From Nonomuraea rubra (GTDB lineage: Bacteria; Actinomycetota; Actinomycetes; Streptosporangiales; Streptosporangiaceae), in assembly GCF_014207985.1 (NCBI RefSeq), contig NZ_JACHMI010000001.1, positions 1,471,001 through 1,535,000 of the forward strand: a DNA stretch of 64,000 nt, given 5' to 3'. Every line of letters begins with the position of its first letter. Positions within the stretch are counted from its first letter, which is position 1. The notes beneath the pieces are model-generated. The model was not told the DNA's origin, made no database searches, and saw only the letters and a list, made by a program, of their open reading frames with translations. Positions 44,518 through 52,498 of this stretch are shown in pieces. The position numbers and the translations under genes are program-made.

Positions 44518-45620
44518 CACTTGATCCCGAGCTCTTCGCAGCCCTTGGCGTACTCTCCGGTGCAGACGTCGGCGGCCTTCATGATGCCGCTGTCGAACAG
44601 CACTTCCTTGATGTTCTCCTTGGTCACGACCGTGGGGACGAACAGCTCGGACGGCGTGTTGTAGAGCTGGGTCTTGCCGGCGGGCTTCTTGCCCTGCATG
44701 AACTCCCAGGCCACGTTGGCCGACGCCTCGGCGACGATCTTGATGGGCTTGGAGATCGTGTTGTACTGGTCGCCCGAGACGATGCGCTGGGCGGCGGCCA
44801 CCTCGGCGTCGTTGCCGGTGACCGGCGGCACCTTCACCCCGGCGGCCTTGAACGCGGCGATCGTGCCGCCGCCGGTGCCGTCGTTGGCCGCGACCACGCC
44901 GACGATCTGGTCCTTGAACTGGGTGATCTGGCCGCTGACCCAGGTCTGCGCCTTCTCCGGCTGCCAGTCGGGGGTGTCGTACTCGGCCAGCAGCTTGAAC
45001 CCGCTCGGGTCCACCGCGCTGTGGATGCCCTTCTTGATCAGCCCGGCCGCCGCGTCCGTGGGCGAGCCGTTGACCTGGAGGATGCCGCCCTCGGCGTTCT
45101 CCGCCTTGAGGTGGTCGACCAGCGACTGGGCGATCAGCGAGCCGATCTTCTCGTTGTCGAAGGAGATGTAGTAGTCGGCCGGGGTGGCCGGGATGGGCCG
45201 GTCGTAGGCGATGATCGGCACCTGCTGCGCCTGCGCGGACTTGACGATGGTGGCCGCGGCGGCGGAGTCGACCGGGTCGATCACGATGGCCTTGACGCCC
45301 TGGGCGAGCGCGGAGTTGGCCTGTTGCTGCTGCTTGGCGGCGTCGGAGTCGGCGTTCTGGTAGATGACCTCGCAGGTCGGGCAGAGCTGCTTCATTTTGG
45401 CCTCGAACAGCGGCTTGTCCTGCAGCTCGTACCGGGTGGAGGCGAGGTCGGGCATGAGGAAGGCGACCTTGGCGTTCTGCACGCCGCCGTCGCCACCGGC
45501 GGTGCCCCCGCCTGCGTCCGAGCCTGAGCCGCAGGCCGCCAGCACGGAGCCTGCGAGCACTGCCACTGCGGCGAACGCGGAGGTCCGCATCTGAGCTCTG
45601 TTCACGGGTTTCTTCCTCAC
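44517..45620 (-). CDS. Sugar ABC transporter substrate-binding lipoprotein (XylF/ChvE-like)
   Basis: 367 aa. Lipobox VLAAC (Cys30), then a Gly-rich linker and a type I periplasmic-binding fold (VAFLMPDLASTRYELQDKPL; GVKAIVIDPVDSAAAATIV; PIIAYDRPI; VVAANDGTGGGTIAAFKAAG). Closest style is D-xylose binding XylF; specificity not provable. First gene of the operon; GTG 45620 or GTG 45605 may be the start. The leader is about 70 nt from the promoter at 45698-45727. Confidence 0.93.
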   Translation of the reverse strand: MRKKPVNRAQMRTSAFAAVAVLAGSVLAACGSGSDAGGGTAGGDGGVQNAKVAFLMPDLASTRYELQDKPLFEAKMKQLCPTCEVIYQNADSDAAKQQQQANSALAQGVKAIVIDPVDSAAAATIVKSAQAQQVPIIAYDRPIPATPADYYISFDNEKIGSLIAQSLVDHLKAENAEGGILQVNGSPTDAAAGLIKKGIHSAVDPSGFKLLAEYDTPDWQPEKAQTWVSGQITQFKDQIVGVVAANDGTGGGTIAAFKAAGVKVPPVTGNDAEVAAAQRIVSGDQYNTISKPIKIVAEASANVAWEFMQGKKPAGKTQLYNTPSELFVPTVVTKENIKEVLFDSGIMKAADVCTGEYAKGCEELGIK

Positions 45621-45697
45621 TTACGCCGGGTCTGAACGCAACCTGCCCCCGACACAGGGAACGCCTTCACGCGAGCGCACACCCTGTGGTGCGGCTC

Positions 45698-45740
45698 ACG
45701 TTAGCGCGCGTTCAGAAACTTTGTCCAGCAAAAGTGTTCA
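45698..45740 (-). promoter_or_regulatory. Sugar operon promoter with SorC-type box
   Basis: On the minus strand TGGACA and TAACGT are 18 bp apart (45722-45727 and 45698-45703 on the top strand). Directly upstream is TGAACACTTTTGC (45728-45740), whose reverse complement matches the box at 46728 with one difference. The box overlaps the stop codon of the SorC gene. Confidence 0.65.
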
Positions 45741-46703
45741 GAGTTGGTGGGCGGCTGCCAGCAGGCCCTCCGCGGTCGGCGTGTCCGTGACGAGCTGGTT
45801 GAAGTAGCCGCCCTTCGCGCCGGCCACGATCGAGAGCACCTTCTCCGCGCCGACCGCCACGGCGATCGTGTGCGGGATGCGGCGCAGCTCCTCCGGCTTC
45901 GCGGCCACCAGCCGCTCGCTGCCCGGGTAGGTGACGGCGGCGCCGTCGCGGTCGTAGGTGCGCATGCACACGTCGCCCACCGCCTGGCGCAGGCCCTCGG
46001 CGTCGCGGGGCATCAGGGACGGCACCATCTGCCTGGTCAGCGGGGGTGAGCCGACGCCCACCACCGCGCACTTGGCGTGCGCCCACAGGTCCATCACGCG
46101 GCGCACGGACGGCTCGTGCTGGAGCGAGTAGAACAGCTCCGGGCCCGGCAGCGCGGGCGCGTAGAGGTAGGCGGGCACGCCGCCGATGCGCTCGGCCAGG
46201 ATGCGGGTGGTCTCGTTGGTCTGGAACCAGGGCTGCGGCTCCTCCTGGCCGCCCACGGCGGGCGCGATCGTGACGCCCGGGTAGTGGCCGAGGCCCTCGC
46301 GGGCGCACTCGTACACCGTGGTGCCGGAGGAGACCAGCACGACGTCGCCGGACTCCAGGCCGACGGTGGCCAGCGCGCGGGCCACCCCTGGGGCCAGCCA
46401 CGGGCCCAGCGCGGGGCCGCTGACCTTGGGGACCAGGTGGACGCGGTCCAGGCCGAGCGCCCGCGCCACCTCGGCGGCCAGCGGGCCGTCGCCGAGCGCG
46501 GCCGGGCGGTGCACCCTGATCTCGACGATGCCCTGCTTGCGGGCCTCGGTGAGCAGCCGGCTCACGGTCGCCCTGCTGACGCCCAGGCGTTTGGCGATGT
46601 CGCCCTGGGTGGCGTCCTCCAGGTAGTACTGCTGGGCCGCCGCGTACATCAGCTCGTGCGGGAACCTGGCCTGAGCCTCGGGTGCGACGTCGGCGGCATT
46701 CAT
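45738..46703 (-). CDS. SorC/DeoR-type sugar-binding transcriptional regulator
   Basis: 321 aa. N-terminal HTH (YLEDATQGDIAKRLGVSRAT, VSRLLTEARKQGIVEIRV) and a C-terminal SorC sugar-phosphate-binding domain (VVLVSSGTTVYECARE; NETTRILAERIGGVP; AVVGVGSPPLTRQ). Such regulators sense phosphorylated sugars. ATG 46703 is preceded by AGGAG. It lies directly upstream of the seven-gene operon on the same strand, with matching boxes before itself and before the operon, so it likely regulates both. A kinase product would be the natural effector. Confidence 0.92.
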   Translation of the reverse strand: MNAADVAPEAQARFPHELMYAAAQQYYLEDATQGDIAKRLGVSRATVSRLLTEARKQGIVEIRVHRPAALGDGPLAAEVARALGLDRVHLVPKVSGPALGPWLAPGVARALATVGLESGDVVLVSSGTTVYECAREGLGHYPGVTIAPAVGGQEEPQPWFQTNETTRILAERIGGVPAYLYAPALPGPELFYSLQHEPSVRRVMDLWAHAKCAVVGVGSPPLTRQMVPSLMPRDAEGLRQAVGDVCMRTYDRDGAAVTYPGSERLVAAKPEELRRIPHTIAVAVGAEKVLSIVAGAKGGYFNQLVTDTPTAEGLLAAAHQL

Positions 46704-46727
46704 TCGCGCGCTCCTGGTTGCGGTGCG

Positions 46728-46740
46728 TGAACATTTTTGC
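46728..46740. promoter_or_regulatory. SorC-type box upstream of the regulator
   Basis: TGAACATTTTTGC lies 25-37 bp upstream of the SorC start and differs at one of 13 positions from the inverted copy at 45728-45740. Consistent with autoregulation. Confidence 0.55.
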
Positions 46741-46787
46741 AGAACTGATGCGCAACAACTATAGCTTCGTGCTTCCCGGAGCACAGG

Positions 46788-47762
46788 CTAGCCGTTGAGC
46801 AAGGCGTCGCCGAGAGGCGTGCGCGCGTACAACACGCTGCGGCCCGTACGCGTGCCCGTGATCAGCCCCGTCCTGCGCAGCGCCGCGATGTGCTCGCCCG
46901 CGGTGCCCACGCTCTGCCCGAGCAGGGCGGCGAGCTGGGTGGTGGTGGCGGGCTCGGCCAGCTCGGCCAGGATGCGGGCCCGGCTGCGGCCGATCAGCGC
47001 GGCCAGGTCCCGCGGCGGCGGGGCGGGCGCCGCCGCGATGCCCCTGGCGGGATAGACCATCGCGTACGGCCAGTCGTCCTCCAGGTAGGTGCCGATGGTC
47101 TCCATGAACGCCGACGGAAGGAAGAGCAGCCCCTTGCCGCCGAGCCGGTGGGTGCCCGAGGAGCTCATCTCGATCTCGATCCGGCCGCCGGCCCGCCAGT
47201 GCACCTTCGGGCTGAGGTCCTCCAGCGCCGCCTGCCAGCCGTACGCGGCCAGCCGCCCGGCCCGGTAGGCCACGTCCCGCTGCAGGATCGCCCGCAGGCG
47301 CGGCCAGTCGTGGGCGAGGATCTCCGTCCACAGCGCCTCGTACGCGTCGGCGAACCGCGCCACCACCTCGGGCCCCAGCAGCAGCTGCCTGACCCAGCGG
47401 GCCACCGGGGGCCGCTTGGCCAGCACCCGCTCGACCTCCGCGTGCGCCTGCGCCGGCGGGGTCGCCCGCATGGCCGCCAGCTCCGCCTCGAACGGCACGT
47501 CCACGGCGGTCGGCGGTGGCGCGATGAAGTCGACGTTCGCGTCCCCCCTGTTGCCGCTGACCGCGCCGGCGGCCCGCAGCACGGGGTGGCGCCGCACCAG
47601 CTCCCGGTACGTCTCGCGCCACCGCGCCACCCACGGGCCGTGCGCGCCCGCCCGGTAGCGGCCCGTCAGCACCCACTGCGCGTGCATGGTCTCGATCAGG
47701 GGCGAGATCGCGAACCTGCTCGCCATCAGATCCTGCGGCACGACGTCGATCGTCACCAGCAT
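46788..47762 (-). CDS. ArsR-family regulator with DUF5937-type N-terminal region
   Basis: 324 aa. The first about 230 residues (IDVVPQDLMASRFAISPLIE onward) have the layout of the DUF5937-type region attached to many actinomycete ArsR proteins; the C-terminal part is a winged helix (ARILAELAEPATTTQLAALL, GTAGEHIAALRRTGLITGTR, SVLYARTPLG). There are no metal-binding cysteines, so it is not a classical metal sensor. ATG 47762 is six bases after TATAAC on the minus strand (leaderless). Divergent from a DHA3-like MFS exporter. Confidence 0.87.
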   Translation of the reverse strand: MLVTIDVVPQDLMASRFAISPLIETMHAQWVLTGRYRAGAHGPWVARWRETYRELVRRHPVLRAAGAVSGNRGDANVDFIAPPPTAVDVPFEAELAAMRATPPAQAHAEVERVLAKRPPVARWVRQLLLGPEVVARFADAYEALWTEILAHDWPRLRAILQRDVAYRAGRLAAYGWQAALEDLSPKVHWRAGGRIEIEMSSSGTHRLGGKGLLFLPSAFMETIGTYLEDDWPYAMVYPARGIAAAPAPPPRDLAALIGRSRARILAELAEPATTTQLAALLGQSVGTAGEHIAALRRTGLITGTRTGRSVLYARTPLGDALLNG

Positions 47763-47764
47763 CT

Positions 47765-47780
47765 TTCGGTTATATCCGAA
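47765..47780. promoter_or_regulatory. ArsR operator palindrome
   Basis: TTCGG-TTATAT-CCGAA is a perfect 5-bp dyad around an AT core that also forms the -10 region of the ArsR gene. Binding here would block its own promoter and probably that of the divergent exporter. Confidence 0.6.
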
Positions 47781-47815
47781 GAAGTCGCTCCGGAGCAGGG
47801 GCCGGACCCAGCATC

Positions 47816-49012
47816 GTGAGCGTGAAGGGTGCGACGTTCGGCGAGGTGTTCGCCGTCAGGGAGTTCAAGGTGATCTTCGGCAGCTTCGTGCTGCTGATCG
47901 CCGGGGACGGGATCAAGATGCTCGCCCTGTCCGTGCTGGTGTACGAGCGGACCGGGTCGCCGGGGCTGTCGGCCGCGGCGTACATGGCCGGGTGGCTGCC
48001 GTTCTTCCTGGGCGGGCTGTTCCTGCTCTCCCTGGCCGACCGGCTGTCGCCGCGGGCGCTGATGATCGCGGGGGAGCTGATCAGGGCGGTCACCTGCCTG
48101 CTGCTCGCCTATGCCGGGCTGCCCGTGTGGGGCATGCTGGCGCTGGTGGTGGCCACGGGGCTGTTCTCGCCGGTGTTCTTCGCGGCGCGGGCGGCGATGT
48201 TGCCGGAAGTGCTGCCGGGTGACGCGTTCGTGCTGGGGCGGTCGGTCCTGAACGTGGCCTCGGCCGGGGCGCAGATCGTGGGGCTGGCCGCCGGGGGCAC
48301 GTTCCTGACCTTCGCCGGGCCGCCGGGGGCGCTGGCCGTCACGGCCGGGCTGTCGGTGGTGGCGGCGCTGGTGCTGCGGTTCGGGCTGCCGTACCGGGCG
48401 GCCAGGAAGGCCGGTGACCAAGGGGCGGTGCGGCAGACGCTGCAGGTCAACCGGCGGCTGCTGGCCGACGGGCGGGTGCGGGGGCTGCTCCTGGCCGGTT
48501 GGCTGCCGTGCGTGTGCCTGGCGGGGGCGGAGGCCATGGTGGTGCCGTACCTGGGCGGGCAGGGGGAGGCCGGGGTGGTGCTCGCGGCGGCGGCCGGAGG
48601 GATGGCGGCCGGCGAGTTCGTGGTGGGGCGGTTCGCGGCGCCCGCGCTGCGGGAGCGGCTGTCGTTGCCGCTGGCGGTGCTGCTGGGGGTGCCGTGGCTG
48701 GGGTTCGCCGTCTCGCCGGGGATCGGCTGGGCGGCCGCGCTGGCGGCGGTGGGGGCGGCGGGGCTGGCGTACCAGCTCGGGTTGCAGCGGCGGTTCGTGG
48801 ACGCGGTGCCCGAGGACGTGCGCGGACAGGCTTTCGGGCTGCAGTCGGCGGGGCTCATGACCGGGCAGGCGGTGGGGGCGGCGCTGATCGGAGGGCTGGG
48901 CGAGGTGATCGCGCCGGGGCAGGCCATCGCGGTGTCGGGCGCGGCGGGGATCCTGGTCGCGCTCGCGCTGGCCCGCGTGCTGCGTCCGGCGCCGGACCGG
49001 GTCGGGGCCTAG
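47816..49012 (+). CDS. MFS transporter (DHA3-like)
   Basis: 398 aa, about twelve helices. The N-terminus (VREFKVIFGSFVLLIAGDGI) and FFAARAAMLPEVLPGDAFVL segment are typical of the MefA/DHA3 drug-efflux group. GTG 47816. It is divergent from the ArsR/DUF5937 gene, which probably represses it, and its stop overlaps by four bases the stop of the convergent LacI gene. Confidence 0.88.
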   Translation: MSVKGATFGEVFAVREFKVIFGSFVLLIAGDGIKMLALSVLVYERTGSPGLSAAAYMAGWLPFFLGGLFLLSLADRLSPRALMIAGELIRAVTCLLLAYAGLPVWGMLALVVATGLFSPVFFAARAAMLPEVLPGDAFVLGRSVLNVASAGAQIVGLAAGGTFLTFAGPPGALAVTAGLSVVAALVLRFGLPYRAARKAGDQGAVRQTLQVNRRLLADGRVRGLLLAGWLPCVCLAGAEAMVVPYLGGQGEAGVVLAAAAGGMAAGEFVVGRFAAPALRERLSLPLAVLLGVPWLGFAVSPGIGWAAALAAVGAAGLAYQLGLQRRFVDAVPEDVRGQAFGLQSAGLMTGQAVGAALIGGLGEVIAPGQAIAVSGAAGILVALALARVLRPAPDRVGA

Positions 49013-50025
49013 CCCGTTCCCCGGTCTTCCGGGGGGAGCTCGCCGGAGCCGCGGGGGATGAGCCGTACCGGGAGCTCGAGGTGCTCGGACGGGCCGCCGT
49101 CGCCGCGCAGGCGGCGGAACAGCAGCTCGGCCGAGACCCGCCCCATCCAGGACGGATCCTGAGCCACCACGCTCACCCCCGGACTGAGCAGGTCGGCCAG
49201 CTCGAAGTCGTCGAACCCGACCAGCGCCACCCGCCGCCCCTCCAGGGCCCGCAGGGTGGTCACGGTGTGGCGGCCGTTGCCGGTGAACAGCGCCGTCGGC
49301 GGGTCGTCCAGGGCGAACATGCGCGCCAGGTCCTCGCGGCCGGCCTCCATCGCGGGCGGCCGCATCGACACCAGCCGCTCGTCGAACAGCCCGCCCAGCT
49401 CCTCGCGGTAGCCGCGCAGCCGCTGGGCGGCGGTGAAGATGGCCGGGTCGTCGCCGAGGAAGGCGATCCGGCGATGGCCGTGCGTCATCAGGTGGCGGAC
49501 CGCCTGCCTGGCCCCGCCCACGTTGTCGGTGAGCACGGTGTCCACGTCGATCCCCGCGCCCGGCGGCCGGTCGGCGAACACCACCGGCGTGCCCGCCTCC
49601 AGCTCCGGCCGCAGGTACGTGTGGTCGTCGCCGGCGGGCACCATGATCAGCCCGTCCACGCGGCGCGCGCAGAACGTCTCGACCAGCTCCCGCTCCCTGC
49701 CGGGCTCCTCCCCGGACGAGCCGCTCAGCAGCAGGCAGCCGTGGTCGATGACCACGCCCTCCACGGCCCGGCTCAGCCCGGAGTAGAACGGGTCGGCGAC
49801 GTCCTCGATGACCAGCCCGATCGTGGCGGTCCTGCCCCTGCGCAGCACCCGAGCGCTCTCGTTGCGGCTGTAACCCAGCCGGTCGATGGCCGCGCGCACC
49901 CGCTCGGCGGTGGCGGGGTGCACGCCGGGCTCGCCGTTCACGACCCGCGAGACGGTCTTGAGCGCCACGCCCGCCGCCGAGGCGACGTCCTTCATCGTCG
50001 GTCTCACGCCTGGATCATGTCTCAT
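49009..50025 (-). CDS. LacI-family transcriptional regulator A
   Basis: 338 aa. HTH MKDVASAAGVALKTVSRVVN then the hinge region RNESARVLRRGRTATIGLVI; C-terminal periplasmic-binding-like effector domain (PTALFTGNGRHTVTTLRALE, VALVGFDDFELADLLSPGVS). ATG 50025 lies 12 bp from the palindrome GACAACGTTGTC (50038-50049), so autoregulation is likely. The identical core occurs in front of the sugar importer at 34785, 15 kb away. Divergent from a CynX-like MFS gene. Confidence 0.93.
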   Translation of the reverse strand: MRHDPGVRPTMKDVASAAGVALKTVSRVVNGEPGVHPATAERVRAAIDRLGYSRNESARVLRRGRTATIGLVIEDVADPFYSGLSRAVEGVVIDHGCLLLSGSSGEEPGRERELVETFCARRVDGLIMVPAGDDHTYLRPELEAGTPVVFADRPPGAGIDVDTVLTDNVGGARQAVRHLMTHGHRRIAFLGDDPAIFTAAQRLRGYREELGGLFDERLVSMRPPAMEAGREDLARMFALDDPPTALFTGNGRHTVTTLRALEGRRVALVGFDDFELADLLSPGVSVVAQDPSWMGRVSAELLFRRLRGDGGPSEHLELPVRLIPRGSGELPPEDRGTG

Positions 50026-50036
50026 GCGGGAGGGGC

Positions 50037-50051
50037 AGACAACGTTGTCAA
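50037..50051. promoter_or_regulatory. LacI-type operator
   Basis: AGACAACGTTGTCAA, with the perfect 12-bp palindrome GACAACGTTGTC, lies between the divergent LacI and MFS genes. It is identical in the core to the operator at 34785-34800. Confidence 0.75.
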
Positions 50052-50075
50052 GGCGTTGTGCGAGAGTGGTCCCCT

Positions 50076-51248
50076 ATGTCGTTGAGATCCGCCTTGCTCG
50101 TGGCCGGGTTCGCCCTGGCCGCGCTCAACCTCCGCCCGGCCATCGCGGGCATCTCCCCCCTCCTCGACGAGATCATGAGCGACGTCGGCCTCTCGCCCGC
50201 GGGCGGCGGCGCGATCACCACGGTCATGGTGGTCTGCCTGGGCGTGTTCGGGCCGGTCACGCCGCTGCTCGCGCGGCGGATCGGGCTCGACCGCACGCTG
50301 ATGGCGGGCCTGCTGGTCATCGCCGCGGGCGTCGCGCTGCGCGGCCTGGACGGCGCGCCCGTCCTCTACCTCGGCTCCGCCCTGGCCGCCACCGCCATCG
50401 CCGTCATGAACGTCTCCATGCCCGGCGTCGTCAAGCAGCACTTCCCCACCCGGGTCAACCTCCTGACCGGCGTCTACGTCTCCTGCGTGGTGGCCGGCGC
50501 CGCGGCCGCGTCCGCCCTGGTCATCCCGATCGAGCACGCCACCGGCTACGGCTGGCGCGGCGTCTCCGCCCTGCTCGCCGTGCCCGCCCTGCTCGCGGCG
50601 CTGCTCTGGCTCCCGCAGGCCCTGCGCAGGCAGCCGGCCGGGCAGAACGGGCCCCGGCCGTTCGGCACCGTGCTGCGCAGCCGCGTCACCTGGTACGTCA
50701 CCGCCCTCATGGGCCTGCAGTCCCTGACCTTCTACGTCATGCTGGCCTGGCTGCCCACGATCTTCCTGGAGGCCGGACTGGCCGCCGACCAGGCCGGCTA
50801 CCTGCTCAGCCTGACGAACGCGGTCCAGGTCGGCACCTCGCTGGCCGTCCCCGTCCTGGCCGGCCGGCGAGCCTCGCAGGTCCCGTACGTGGTCGGGGCC
50901 GGCGTGCTGACCGTGCTCGGCTACCTGGGCATGCTGCTGGCCCCGACGACCCTGCCGTGGCTGTGGATGATCGTTCTCGGCATCGGGCAGGGGGCCTCGT
51001 TCGCGCTGGCGCTGCTGATCATCGCGCTGCGCCCGTCCGATCCCGCAGAGGTGACGGCGCTGTCGGCCGTGGCGCAGTCCGTGGGATACGTGATCGCGGC
51101 ACTCGGGCCGCTGCTGTTCGGGTTCCTGCGGCAGGTCTCGGGCGGGTGGACGGTGCCGCTGCTGGCCGGGCTGGGGGTGCTCGCCGGGCAGCTCGTGGCG
51201 GGCTGGTTCGCCGGGCGCCCTGCTACGTTGGGCAGAGTCGGCCCCTAG
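50076..51248 (+). CDS. CynX/NimT-family MFS transporter
   Basis: 390 aa with about twelve helices. The N-terminal AALNLRPAIAGISPLLDEIM is the CynX/NimT signature (the NLRP motif). Family members move cyanate, nitroimidazoles or small organic anions; the substrate here is unknown. ATG 50076. Divergent from LacI A across the shared operator; a FhuF-like gene follows after 19 bp on the same strand. Confidence 0.9.
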   Translation: MSLRSALLVAGFALAALNLRPAIAGISPLLDEIMSDVGLSPAGGGAITTVMVVCLGVFGPVTPLLARRIGLDRTLMAGLLVIAAGVALRGLDGAPVLYLGSALAATAIAVMNVSMPGVVKQHFPTRVNLLTGVYVSCVVAGAAAASALVIPIEHATGYGWRGVSALLAVPALLAALLWLPQALRRQPAGQNGPRPFGTVLRSRVTWYVTALMGLQSLTFYVMLAWLPTIFLEAGLAADQAGYLLSLTNAVQVGTSLAVPVLAGRRASQVPYVVGAGVLTVLGYLGMLLAPTTLPWLWMIVLGIGQGASFALALLIIALRPSDPAEVTALSAVAQSVGYVIAALGPLLFGFLRQVSGGWTVPLLAGLGVLAGQLVAGWFAGRPATLGRVGP

Positions 51249-51267
51249 ATCCTCCAGGAGTTGCAGC

Positions 51268-51936
51268 GTGCTGACCGAGACGCTCCAGCGGATGGCCGAC
51301 GGGCGCGGCGGGGTGCTGGGGGTGGAGCCCGGCCTCGTCATCGAGCCCGACGAGAGCTGGACACCCGTGAGCGAGCTGCTGCGGGAGCCGTACGCGCTGC
51401 TCCGGCGGCTGGTGGACGAGACGGCCGCGCGCTGGAACGCGCCATGGCACGTCGGCGCGGCGCTGTTCTGGAAGACCTACGGCTACTGGCACACGCTGCC
51501 CATGGCGCTCGGGTGGGCGCTGGACGGGCGGGTGCCGGTCATGCGGCCGGCGGAGACGTACTTCAAGGTGTCCGGCGCCGGGGTGACGCTGGCGGCCACG
51601 CGCGTGAGCTGGGGCTCCGGCGCGGGCGCGATCCGCGAGTCGCTGGAGGAGTCGCAGCGGCCGCTGGTCGAGGTGATCGGCTCGCTGGCCAGGGTGGGCG
51701 AGCGCACGCTGTGGGGCTCCACGGCCGAGGCGATCGCGCAGCCGCTGACCTCGATCGTCCCCGGCGACTACATGAAGCTGCTGAAGGAGCTCGGGCCGCC
51801 GCTCGACGGGCTGGTGGAGCCCGCCGGCGACGGCTACTTCCGCAGGACCTGCTGCCTGTGGATCGCCCTGCCCGGCGTGGAGCCCTGCGGGAGCTGCTGC
51901 GTGCTCAGGCCACGGACCCGACCGGCTCGGGGCTGA
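51268..51936 (+). CDS. FhuF-like [2Fe-2S] siderophore-iron reductase family protein
   Basis: 222 aa. The C-terminus has the FhuF-type cluster motif: Cys195-Cys196, then Cys207 and Cys210-Cys211 in RRTCCLWIALPGVEPCGSCC. The upstream alpha-helical part (AARWNAPWHVGAALFWKTYG) fits the ferric reductase fold. Likely reduces ferric siderophores in the cytosol. GTG 51268 has AGGAG seven bases upstream and may be in an operon with the MFS gene. Its 3' end overlaps the convergent cysteine dioxygenase by 32 bp. Confidence 0.85.
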   Translation: MLTETLQRMADGRGGVLGVEPGLVIEPDESWTPVSELLREPYALLRRLVDETAARWNAPWHVGAALFWKTYGYWHTLPMALGWALDGRVPVMRPAETYFKVSGAGVTLAATRVSWGSGAGAIRESLEESQRPLVEVIGSLARVGERTLWGSTAEAIAQPLTSIVPGDYMKLLKELGPPLDGLVEPAGDGYFRRTCCLWIALPGVEPCGSCCVLRPRTRPARG

Positions 51937-52498
51937 CCGCCGCCGCGCCCGCCGGCTCGGGGGCGACCGGCTCGGGGCCGCTGTCCATCGGCCGCAGCTC
52001 GTCGGCGTAGCTCACCGAGACCCGGCGCATGACTCCGGTGCCGTCGATCGAGTACTGGCCCAGCCGCCACAGCGGCGGCGAGTACGCGTGGATCGACACG
52101 CTGTGCTCCACCGCCCCGGTGAGCCGGTGGATGTGGTCGGGCCCGAACGAGAACGACTGCCCCTCGGGAACCACCGTCTCCAGGTGCTCGCCCCCGATGC
52201 GCGGGTTGCACTCCTTCAGCGCGCCCTGGACCACGTGCACGGCTCCCGAGGAGATGTCGTGGTCGTGCCAGCCCGTGTCGTCCTCGGGGCGCCAGCACAG
52301 CAGCCACACGTCCACGTACGCGTCGCGGTAGAGCGAGGCGTAGTGACGGCCGCCGTCGGCGGGGAAGTCCACCTGCTCGCGCCACTCCTCGGGGTGCGCG
52401 GCCAGCTCGTTCACCAGGTCGCGCAGCTCGCGCCGGTCGAGCACGCGCTCGGGAAGCCTGGCACAGGTGCCCCCGTCCTGGATCTGCTCAGTGTTCAC
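51905..52498 (-). CDS. Cysteine dioxygenase type I-like cupin
   Basis: 197 aa cupin. Iron ligands are His78 and His80 in GWHDHD and His124 in GPDHIHRL, matching the three-His site of thiol dioxygenases. It oxidises cysteine or another small thiol to the sulfinate. The C-terminal 40 residues are Pro/Glu-rich and look disordered. GTG 52498 overlaps the amidohydrolase stop as GTGA, so the two are co-translated. Confidence 0.87.
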   Translation of the reverse strand: MNTEQIQDGGTCARLPERVLDRRELRDLVNELAAHPEEWREQVDFPADGGRHYASLYRDAYVDVWLLCWRPEDDTGWHDHDISSGAVHVVQGALKECNPRIGGEHLETVVPEGQSFSFGPDHIHRLTGAVEHSVSIHAYSPPLWRLGQYSIDGTGVMRRVSVSYADELRPMDSGPEPVAPEPAGAAAVSPEPVGSVA

